Part shown: one piece after another, positions 1 to 6,115 of the stretch
Position numbering within the stretch: position 1 is the first letter of the stretch
Layout of the letters: the number at the start of each line of letters is the position of its first letter
Assembly: GCF_946479965.1 (NCBI RefSeq)
Contig: NZ_CAMLHX010000042.1
Coordinates: 1-34,191 of the forward strand
Reading direction: 5' to 3'
Source: an uncultured Mucilaginibacter sp.
Lineage (GTDB): Bacteria; Bacteroidota; Bacteroidia; Sphingobacteriales; Sphingobacteriaceae
Length of the DNA: 34,191 bases
Position numbers and translations under genes: made by a program
Notes under the pieces: model-generated
The model's input: the letters and a program-made list of their open reading frames with translations, nothing else
Databases searched by the model: none
Told to the model about the DNA's origin: nothing

Positions 1-182
1 GATACGGATCATACGAAGTAGGGTTGGGGATGGATATCTATTTTGAATTTTTCAAGCTATCTCCCGAGATAAAAATATCCAACTCGTTTGGTAATCTGCT
101 GCTGCGCGAGAACAATGCTTTTGCTGCGCCTATTAATGGCCTGGGTTTGCATACCGTAATGTTTAGCTTGCATTTCGAGTAA
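1..182 (+). CDS. porT: PorT-like outer-membrane beta-barrel protein, C-terminal fragment
   Basis: Reading frame 3 is open from the window edge to a TAA at 180-182 and gives 59 residues, beginning YGSYEVGLGMDIYFEFFKLS and ending in LHTVMFSLHFE. The pattern of alternating aromatic and polar residues and the final beta-strand ending F-E resemble the C-terminus of PorT/SprT family barrel proteins, which are needed for type IX secretion and gliding in Bacteroidota. The segment with F-E-F/Y-F-K-x-S-P-E-I/L-K is the part that recalls this family most. The 5' part lies outside the window, so length and signal peptide cannot be judged. Another outer-membrane beta-barrel family with a similar end (PF13568-type) remains possible. 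Confidence 0.62.
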   Translation, partial: YGSYEVGLGMDIYFEFFKLSPEIKISNSFGNLLLRENNAFAAPINGLGLHTVMFSLHFE

Positions 183-336
183 AATTGCGGCTAATATATT
201 AGAAATGCTATCATTGACCATTCGGTGGCTATGTATTCTATTCCGCTGGAACAAGGCTTTAAATGATACTACCTTCATCCTATGCCCGGTGACAATACCG
301 ACCATAGGCTGTATTCCGTTAATTAGCTACTAAATA

Positions 337-368
337 TTGCTAATTCTTATCTAAAAAGCATAATTTCG
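337..368 (+). promoter_or_regulatory. Possible Bacteroidota-type promoter for the SDR gene
   Basis: A TAATTTCG at 361-368 matches the TAnnTTTG -7 consensus at all but one position. A TTG at 337-339 lies 21 bases upstream, within the usual spacing to the -33 element. The gene starts at 391. The rest of the 183-390 spacer holds no gene that I can support. Confidence 0.3.
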
Positions 369-390
369 TGGCACATAAACTGTTTACTTT

Positions 391-1167
391 ATGGCAAAAA
401 TCGCATTAATTACAGGTGCAACAGCGGGCATAGGCGAGGCCTGTGCTAATTTATTCGCCCGCGAAAAGTATGATCTGATACTTACAGGGCGCCGTTTAGA
501 CCGTCTGGAAAAGCTGGCAGCCAAACTCCATAAAAAATACAATGTTGAAGTTGCCATAGGGAACTTTGACATCCGCGACCGCGACGCGGTGGTAGAAAAC
601 CTGGAAAAATTGCCGGCTAAATGGAAAAAGGTAAACGTATTGATAAACAATGCCGGGCTTAGCCAGGGACTTGATCCGATACAAAATGGTAGCTTTGACG
701 ATTGGGACACCATGATAGATACTAATGTTAAAGGTTTGTTGTATGTAAGCAAGGTGGTGTCAAACTGGATGATAAAAAATGGTGCAGGCCATATCATCAA
801 CCTGGGCTCAATTGCCGGGAAGGAAGTTTACCTCAACGGGAATGTTTATTGCGCAAGTAAGTTTGCAGTTGATGCGCTAACCAAAGGTATGCGCCTTGAT
901 TTAGTACAGCATGGCATAAAGGTAACCTCCGTTCAGCCGGGTGCTGTTGAAACAGAATTCTCTGAGGTGCGTTTTAAAGGCGATAAAGAGCGGGCGGGTA
1001 AAACATACGAAGGTTGGGAGCCGCTTCAGGCAGAAGATATTGCAGAAACAATATTGTTTGTGGCTTCGCGGCCTAAACACGTTAATATTAATGATATTGT
1101 AATTATGCCTACGGCGCAAGCCAACGCCACAACAATATTAAAGGGTGGCAAAATAGGCGGTAGATAG
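391..1167 (+). CDS. SDR-family NAD(P)-dependent oxidoreductase, YdfG-like
   Basis: This is a 258-residue classical short-chain dehydrogenase, about the usual length for the family. The Rossmann cofactor loop TGATAGIG is at residues 8-15 and the NNAG motif at 86-89. The catalytic tetrad reads N112, S140, Y153 and K157 (in YCASK). The C-terminal stretch with EVRFKGDKERAGKTY and HVNIND closely resembles E. coli YdfG, an NADP-dependent 3-hydroxy acid / L-allo-threonine dehydrogenase. Substrate is therefore inferred as a small 3-hydroxy acid or serine-like compound, but family members vary. It is a cytosolic enzyme. It begins 208 bases after the porT-like stop and is followed by a repeat-filled spacer, so it may be transcribed alone. 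The ATG at 391 gives the Rossmann strand directly, which supports this start. Confidence 0.9.
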   Translation: MAKIALITGATAGIGEACANLFAREKYDLILTGRRLDRLEKLAAKLHKKYNVEVAIGNFDIRDRDAVVENLEKLPAKWKKVNVLINNAGLSQGLDPIQNGSFDDWDTMIDTNVKGLLYVSKVVSNWMIKNGAGHIINLGSIAGKEVYLNGNVYCASKFAVDALTKGMRLDLVQHGIKVTSVQPGAVETEFSEVRFKGDKERAGKTYEGWEPLQAEDIAETILFVASRPKHVNINDIVIMPTAQANATTILKGGKIGGR

Positions 1168-1173
1168 TACTTC

Positions 1174-1275
1174 AATGTGCAGATGTGTAAATGTGCAGAT
1201 AAGCAATGGATAAATAAATTCGAAATAGAAAAGTAAATCCGAAATTGAACATCCGAAATCCGAAATAAGAATAAT
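1174..1275 (+). repeat. Degenerate short-word repeats in the spacer before the yqeY-like gene
   Basis: The 119-base spacer contains a perfect 11-bp direct repeat AATGTGCAGAT at 1174-1184 and 1190-1200, then five copies of the word CGAAAT between about 1220 and 1281. The segment 1235-1266 (32 nt) matches the reverse complement of 11870-11901 at 29 of 32 positions, so it belongs to a dispersed repeat family. It ends about 20 bases before the ATG at 1287. Function is unknown. Confidence 0.75.
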
Positions 1276-1286
1276 TCGAAATAAAA

Positions 1287-1736
1287 ATGTCATTAACAAC
1301 AAAAATTGATCAGGATATAAAGCTGGCTATGCTGGCTAAACAAGCCGACAGGCTGCAGGCGTTAAGGTCCATTAAATCTGCCTTATTATTAGCTAAAACA
1401 GAAAAAGGCGCTGCTGAGGAAGTTAGCGAAGAGGGCGAGGTTAAAGTATTGCAAAAACTGGCTAAGCAACGCAAGGAATCTGCCGAGATATACAAAACCC
1501 AAAACCGCGATGATCTTTACCAGATAGAGATTGGCGAGTTGAAAGTGATTGAAGAATACCTTCCGCAGCAAATGAGCCGCTTTGAAATTGAAGGCTATCT
1601 GCAGGAATTAATAGGCAGAATAGGCGCCACATCCATACAGGATATGGGCCGCGTAATGGGTATGGCCAATAAAGAATTGGCAGGACAGGCTGATGGCAAA
1701 ACCATATCAGAAGTGGTAAAACAGTTATTGGGATAG
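1287..1736 (+). CDS. GatB/YqeY domain protein
   Basis: This 149-residue protein is a stand-alone YqeY-type protein, related to the C-terminal tail domain of the GatB subunit of the Asp/Glu-tRNA amidotransferase. Family hallmarks are the N-terminal helix starting MSLTTKIDQDIKLAMLAK followed by LQALRSIKSAL, the central EEYLPQQMS and the C-terminal GKTISEVVKQLL. Length is standard for the family. The tail domain binds tRNA in GatB, but the role of the free-standing form is not established, so no reaction is assigned. It is cytosolic, with no signal peptide. The spacer in front of it is packed with repeats; the next gene is 132 bases downstream. Confidence 0.9.
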   Translation: MSLTTKIDQDIKLAMLAKQADRLQALRSIKSALLLAKTEKGAAEEVSEEGEVKVLQKLAKQRKESAEIYKTQNRDDLYQIEIGELKVIEEYLPQQMSRFEIEGYLQELIGRIGATSIQDMGRVMGMANKELAGQADGKTISEVVKQLLG

Positions 1737-1868
1737 CGGCAACGGAAATATAATTTAATTTTAAAAGGTTAAACAGGTAATATACCAGTATAAATATTTG
1801 CTTATACTTGCTTCGTTCAACCACCATTAGTTGTTTGGGCATTTTTATAACGTTCACAAAATACATTT

Positions 1869-2630
1869 ATGAAATTCGTGCTTAAAGAAGGCCATGGTTT
1901 TACTTACATTGACGAAGGCGAGGGACAGGTACTGTTGCTATTGCACGGGTTAATGGGCGGTTTAAGCAATTGGGAAATTGTTATAGCAGAGTTTAGTAAA
2001 AAATACCGGGTAATATTACCCATACTGCCTATTTATGACTTCCCGGTTTTAACCACGGGCGTAAGAACGCTTTCAAAATTTGTACACAAGTTTATTAAGT
2101 ACAAAAAGCTGGAAGATGTAGTGCTGTTGGGTAATTCGTTAGGTGGCCATGTGGGTTTGGTGTATGCTTTGGCCCACCCGGCTAAATTAAAAGCCATGGT
2201 GCTTACCGGTAGTTCGGGTTTATACGAGAACGCTTTTGGCGGAACTTTTCCGCGCAGAGAGAGTTATGATTTTGTAAAAGAGAAGTGTGAATACACTTTT
2301 TATGACCCGGCCGTTGCTACGCCCGAATTAATTGCCGAAGTTTATAAAACCGTAAACGACCGCCATGCCGTAATTAGGTTGCTGGCTATGGCTAAGTCGG
2401 CCATAAGGCACAATATGAAAGCCGATCTGCATAAAATACGTATGCCGGTATCGCTGATATGGGGACGGAATGATAAAATTACTCCGCCGGAAGTAGCCGA
2501 AGAGTTTAATCAGCTATTGCCCGATTCGGAATTACAATGGATAGACAAGTGTGGCCATGCACCCATGATGGAGCATCCGCATGAATTTAACCGTCTGCTT
2601 AAGAATTTTTTAGACGGACGGAATATTTAA
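1869..2630 (+). CDS. Alpha/beta-fold hydrolase
   Basis: This 253-residue protein has the alpha/beta-hydrolase layout. HGLMGG at 26-31 supplies the oxyanion-hole region, the nucleophile elbow is G-N-S-L-G-G with S90, the acid is probably D202 in IWGRNDKITP, and the histidine is H230 in KCGHAPMMEHP. There is no signal peptide, so it is probably cytosolic. The family covers esterases, C-C bond hydrolases and haloperoxidase-like enzymes, and the sequence does not fix the substrate. It is followed after 9 bases by the CBS-domain gene, which suggests that the two share a transcript. Confidence 0.9.
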   Translation: MKFVLKEGHGFTYIDEGEGQVLLLLHGLMGGLSNWEIVIAEFSKKYRVILPILPIYDFPVLTTGVRTLSKFVHKFIKYKKLEDVVLLGNSLGGHVGLVYALAHPAKLKAMVLTGSSGLYENAFGGTFPRRESYDFVKEKCEYTFYDPAVATPELIAEVYKTVNDRHAVIRLLAMAKSAIRHNMKADLHKIRMPVSLIWGRNDKITPPEVAEEFNQLLPDSELQWIDKCGHAPMMEHPHEFNRLLKNFLDGRNI

Positions 2631-2639
2631 ACTAAGATT

Positions 2640-3302
2640 ATGTTTGCAGCCGAACTGATCAATGACGATATAATCCCACTTCATACCTCTGATAGTGTTC
2701 AGAAGGCTATGGAGCGTATGACGGAATTTCACGTAAGGCACTTGCCTGTTGTAAATGAACAGCAATTTTTAGGTTTGGTGGCTGAGCCGGATCTGATAGC
2801 TGAACCCGACACCCAAACAGCTATTGGCGCTATTGCCCTGTCGCTGGTTAATCCTTACGTACGCGAAGATCAACACATATACGATGTTATACGCTTGTTT
2901 TATGAGCAGCAGTTAACCATTGTACCGGTGTTGGATATCAAAAAAAATTACCTGGGTTGTATATCAATAAATGCAATGAATACCTGGTTTGCCCGGATAA
3001 CTTCGGTTACTGATCCCGGCGGCATTATTGTATTGGAGATAAGCAATAAAAATAACTCGCTGGCGCACATGTCGCAGATAGTAGAGTCGGATAACGCGCA
3101 GATCTTAAGTTCGTATGTGCGTTCTTTCCCTGATTCAACAAAGCTGGAGGTGACTCTTAAAGTAAATAAGCAGGATATTTCAAGCATTATAGCCACCTTT
3201 TTAAGGTACGGATACGAAATTAAAGCCACCTTTAACCATAATGAACACCGCGACAGCGCGATGGATCGTTACGACGCGTTGATGAATTATCTTAATTTGT
3301 AG
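2640..3302 (+). CDS. CBS-domain-pair protein with C-terminal ACT-like region
   Basis: This is a 220-residue protein. Two CBS motifs can be followed: about residues 1-57 (IPLHTSDSVQKAMERM, then HLPVVN and FLGLVAEPDL) and about 72-125 (VREDQHIYDVIRLF, IVPVLD, YLGCIS). Residues about 128-200 (GGIIVLEISNKNNSLAHMSQ ... TKLEVTLKVN) look like an ACT-type regulatory fold. CBS pairs bind adenine nucleotides, and ACT domains often bind amino acids, so a ligand-sensing regulatory role is likely, but the partner is unknown. It sits 9 bases after the hydrolase gene and 150 bases before nadK. CBS proteins next to nadK are, to my recollection, frequent in this phylum, which hints at a link to the nucleotide pool. 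Confidence 0.85.
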   Translation: MFAAELINDDIIPLHTSDSVQKAMERMTEFHVRHLPVVNEQQFLGLVAEPDLIAEPDTQTAIGAIALSLVNPYVREDQHIYDVIRLFYEQQLTIVPVLDIKKNYLGCISINAMNTWFARITSVTDPGGIIVLEISNKNNSLAHMSQIVESDNAQILSSYVRSFPDSTKLEVTLKVNKQDISSIIATFLRYGYEIKATFNHNEHRDSAMDRYDALMNYLNL

Positions 3303-3304
3303 AT

Positions 3305-3436
3305 GGTTCATAGTTCATGGATCATAGTTCATAGTAATAAATGTTTATAGTTGATGCATCATACCATCAACCTGACCACAATGGAACCATGAACTATCAA
3401 CTATGAACCATGAACTATCAACTGTGATCCATGAAC
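3305..3436 (+). repeat. Inverted, word-like repeat cluster in the nadK leader
   Basis: The spacer consists largely of repeats of the words TTCATAGTTCATGG and, on its right side, CCATGAACTATCAACTATGAA. The segment 3313-3335 is complementary to 3414-3436 at 21 of 23 positions with 78 bases between, so a large hairpin or cruciform is possible. The right arm ends 16 bases before the nadK ATG. Part of the right arm (3417-3436) matches 29748-29767, upstream of eutB, at 17 of 20 positions. Confidence 0.75.
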
Positions 3437-3452
3437 TAAAAATAAACTACGC

Positions 3453-4334
3453 ATGAAAATCGCTATATACGGCCGCCAGTTTAATGATGCGGCAGTATTT
3501 CCTTACATACAGCAGGTGTTTGACAATTTGTTGCAGCACAATGTTGACATATATGTTCATCATCAGCTTAACAAACACCTGGAAGGAAAAATAAGCACCG
3601 TTGCTTATAACATTCTTAAAGAAAGCGACCCCATAAAGGATTTTATTGATGTGTTTTTAACCTTGGGTGGTGACGGTACGCTGCTGGATATGGTTAACCT
3701 GATAGGAAACTCGGGCGTACCTGTAATGGGTATAAACTTCGGCAGGCTTGGTTTTTTAGCAAGCGTAAACAAAAATGAGATCGCTTCAGCCATTCAGGCT
3801 GTGGTAAATAAAAATTTTACGCTGGATAGCCGGGCGCTTTTGAGTATAGATTCTGAGCAAAATATTTTTGGCGACAGTAACTTCGCGCTTAATGATGTTA
3901 CCATCCACAAGCGCGATGATTCGGCGATGATAACCACCCATATGTTTTTGGATGGTGAATTTCTAAACTCCTATTGGGGAGATGGTATTATCATAGCAAC
4001 ACCGACCGGATCAACCGCTTATTCATTAAGCTGCGGCGGGCCTGTTATGTTCCCGGCATCAAATACGGTAATAGTTACACCGGTATCGCCGCACAATTTA
4101 AATGTACGGCCCATTGTACTGCCGGATACCAGCAGACTATCATTTGAGGTGGAGTGCCGCAGCTCAAACTACCTATTATCGTGCGATTCGCGCACTGCGG
4201 TGATTGATAGTACCATCCGTTTTGACGTGCATAAGGCCGATTTTGAGATGAAGCTTATCCGTTTAAGCAATGAAAGCTACTTATCAACGTTAAGAAACAA
4301 ATTATTGTGGGGATTGGATACCCGCAATTACTAA
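3453..4334 (+). CDS. nadK: NAD kinase
   Basis: NadK phosphorylates NAD to NADP in the cytosol. At 293 residues the length fits the family. The diagnostic GGDGTLLD motif is at residues 72-79 with catalytic D74, a second conserved N-D-V-T segment lies near 147, and the nucleotide-binding glycine-rich motif PTGSTAYSLSCGGP is at about 183-196. It begins just after the repeat-filled leader and lies 9 bases upstream of the DUF6089 gene, so it is probably the first gene of the envelope block. There is no sign of truncation. Confidence 0.97.
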   Translation: MKIAIYGRQFNDAAVFPYIQQVFDNLLQHNVDIYVHHQLNKHLEGKISTVAYNILKESDPIKDFIDVFLTLGGDGTLLDMVNLIGNSGVPVMGINFGRLGFLASVNKNEIASAIQAVVNKNFTLDSRALLSIDSEQNIFGDSNFALNDVTIHKRDDSAMITTHMFLDGEFLNSYWGDGIIIATPTGSTAYSLSCGGPVMFPASNTVIVTPVSPHNLNVRPIVLPDTSRLSFEVECRSSNYLLSCDSRTAVIDSTIRFDVHKADFEMKLIRLSNESYLSTLRNKLLWGLDTRNY

Positions 4335-4343
4335 ATCTGTTGA

Positions 4344-5126
4344 ATGCCGAAAATTTTAGCCGGTTTGCTTCTAACTTTCATTTGTGGCAGCGCTTTGGCG
4401 CAAAGCTGGGAAGTTGGCGCACGCATGGGCGGGGCCGGTTACATGGGCGATTTGAATACCAACAACCCGATAAAAGTATCAGGTATTTCTGCGGGAGGCT
4501 TTGTTAAGTATAACTTTAATCCATATTTGTCGGCCAGGTTAGGGTACACATTTGGCAATATTAATGCTGCCGACAGCCTATCTTCAAATCAGCAATTTAA
4601 AGATCGTAATCTTAGCTTTTCAACTAATCTGCACGAAGTAAGCCTTACCGGCGAGTTTAATTTTTTTGATTATGTGCCTTCTATCAGTAAAAACATGTTC
4701 ACCCCCTTTGTTTTTGCAGGTATAGCAATGGTTAATTATAATCCAACAGCTATTTACGCTGATGCAAGATACAGCCTTAGACCGCTTATGACAGAGGGGC
4801 AGGGTACTCCTTACGGAAAAACTGCAATAGCGGTACCTTACGGTGCGGGTATTAAATACAATTTTTCGGGCAGGTTAAATCTGATAGCCGATATTGGATA
4901 CCGCCATACACGTACCGATTATTTGGATGATGTTAGCGGCAACTATCCAAAGGTACCTTTAACGGATAATTTAGCGCGGGCGTTATCAGACCGATCTGGA
5001 GAGCGTACGGGTGTTTATATAGGTGCACCAGGCACACAAAGGGGCGACCAACGACGCTTTGATACTTACTTTTTTGTGGGGCTTTCATTGTCATATACCT
5101 TTATTACCTCAAAATGCTACTATTAG
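4344..5126 (+). CDS. DUF6089-family secreted beta-barrel protein
   Basis: This 260-residue protein starts with a signal peptide (MPKILAGLLLTFICGSALAQ) and continues with the pattern of a small outer-membrane beta-barrel: GGAGYMGDLN, LSARLGYTFGNIN, GAGIKYNFSGRLNLIADIGY, and a final strand FFVGLSLSYTF. Its place between nadK and uppS-bamA is characteristic of the DUF6089 family in Bacteroidota. Its function is not established. The location suggests an envelope role. The ATG at 4344 is 9 bases after the nadK stop and places the signal peptide right at the N-terminus. Confidence 0.85.
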   Translation: MPKILAGLLLTFICGSALAQSWEVGARMGGAGYMGDLNTNNPIKVSGISAGGFVKYNFNPYLSARLGYTFGNINAADSLSSNQQFKDRNLSFSTNLHEVSLTGEFNFFDYVPSISKNMFTPFVFAGIAMVNYNPTAIYADARYSLRPLMTEGQGTPYGKTAIAVPYGAGIKYNFSGRLNLIADIGYRHTRTDYLDDVSGNYPKVPLTDNLARALSDRSGERTGVYIGAPGTQRGDQRRFDTYFFVGLSLSYTFITSKCYY

Positions 5127-5232
5127 CATTTATATGTAAGTCATTGTTTTATGTTCAAAAACCAAAAATTTGACGGCATTTGTAACGGTAATTGCAATTA
5201 ACTTTTCTTTTAAGCCTGTATACTAAAAAAGT

Positions 5233-5254
5233 ACAAAGGAAGTTTTACCTTTGT
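5233..5254. promoter_or_regulatory. Promoter -7 element within a dyad, uppS leader
   Basis: TACCTTTG at 5246-5253 is a perfect TAnnTTTG -7 element. It is overlapped by an inverted repeat, ACAAAGG (5233-5239) and CCTTTGT (5248-5254), centred about 10 bases upstream of the likely transcription start (near 5258). A dyad covering the -7 element could be an operator. I see no clear TTG at the -33 position. Confidence 0.45.
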
Positions 5255-5266
5255 CACCTGAAAAAA

Positions 5267-5293
5267 ATGAAAAGTGTTATCGCGATAAAGTGA
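5267..5293 (+). other. Possible upstream ORF (MKSVIAIK) with palindrome in the uppS leader
   Basis: An ATG at 5267, preceded by seven A residues, opens an 8-residue ORF that ends in TGA at 5291-5293. It is in the same frame as uppS (start 5312). The perfect 12-bp palindrome TTATCGCGATAA (5277-5288) lies inside it, followed by a small hairpin TCGG-ACGA-CCGA. If transcription starts near 5258, this would be the first start codon on the mRNA. Whether it is translated is unknown. Confidence 0.3.
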
Positions 5294-5311
5294 TCGGACG
5301 ACCGAATAGAG

Positions 5312-6052
5312 ATGAGATATAAGGACCAGATTGATTTGTTAAGACTGCCCAAGCACATAGCCATTATAATGGACGGCAACGGGCGCTGGGCGAAAGAGAA
5401 AGGCAAATTAAGGGTATTTGGGCACCATAACGGTGTGGTTTCTGTACGCGATGTTGTAGAAGGAGCTGTTGAAGTTGGCGTGAAGTACCTTACTTTATAT
5501 ACCTTCTCTACCGAAAACTGGAACAGACCGAAATTTGAAGTGGCCGCTATAATGGAACTTATGGTTAATACTATCCATAAAGAGATAAAAACCTTTATGG
5601 ATAATAACATACGGCTAAATGCCATTGGCGACCTGCAAAAACTTCCTGGTAAATGTTATAAGGAATTGACCAACGCTATGAATACCACGGCGGCAAACAC
5701 CGGCCTGGTACTTACATTGGCGCTAAGCTATAGCTCTAGGAATGAAATTTTGCAAGCCGCGAAAAATATAGCCGCGAAGGTTAAGGATGGCAGTTTAAAC
5801 GAAGCTGACATAGATGAAAGCGTATTTGCGGATAATTTGTATACGCACAACATGCCCGATCCGGAGCTGCTGATCAGAACCAGCGGCGAATACAGGATAA
5901 GCAACTACCTACTTTGGCAGATAGCTTATGCAGAATTGTATTTTACGCCGAAATTGTGGCCGGATTTCAGGCGGGAAGACCTCTTTGAGGCGATACTTGA
6001 CTACCAGAAACGCGAACGGCGTTTTGGCTTAACCAGCGAGCAGATCAACTAA
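5312..6052 (+). CDS. uppS: Isoprenyl transferase / undecaprenyl diphosphate synthase
   Basis: UppS adds isopentenyl units in cis to farnesyl diphosphate to make the C55 carrier lipid for peptidoglycan and other surface polymers. The protein has 246 residues, a standard length. The catalytic motif IAIIMDGNGRWA contains D21. Further family signatures are the LTLYTFSTENWNRP block, the RTSGEYRISN motif, and the SNYLLWQIAYAELYF block near the C-terminus. It acts at the cytoplasmic face of the inner membrane. It has its own likely promoter at 5246-5253 and is followed after 63 bases by bamA. Confidence 0.97.
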   Translation: MRYKDQIDLLRLPKHIAIIMDGNGRWAKEKGKLRVFGHHNGVVSVRDVVEGAVEVGVKYLTLYTFSTENWNRPKFEVAAIMELMVNTIHKEIKTFMDNNIRLNAIGDLQKLPGKCYKELTNAMNTTAANTGLVLTLALSYSSRNEILQAAKNIAAKVKDGSLNEADIDESVFADNLYTHNMPDPELLIRTSGEYRISNYLLWQIAYAELYFTPKLWPDFRREDLFEAILDYQKRERRFGLTSEQIN

Positions 6053-6115
6053 ATTTTCTCGTTTAACAAATTTTAACAACTGTATAAATTATTTTTAGCC
6101 CACTAAAATATTCGA

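Noticed and set aside
57..305. Minus-strand ORF of 82 codons at the left end
   Set aside because: It runs antisense to the end of the porT-like gene, has no recognisable domain, and the + strand frame there reads as a proper beta-barrel end.
183..322. Protein-like short frames (for example MYSIPLEQGFK) in the spacer before the SDR gene
   Set aside because: They are interrupted by stops, have no start context, and match no family that I know; chance is the simpler reading.
3305..3436. CRISPR array in the nadK leader
   Set aside because: Repeat units are variable in length and sequence, there are no unique spacers of constant size, and no cas gene is near.
4307..4507. A + strand 66-codon ORF across the nadK end and DUF6089 start
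   Set aside because: It overlaps two well-supported genes in another frame.
5267..6052. uppS as an N-terminally extended protein read through the TGA at 5291 (selenocysteine or read-through)
   Set aside because: The frame is shared, but no SECIS-like element is evident, the extension is not part of the family, and UppS is complete from 5312.
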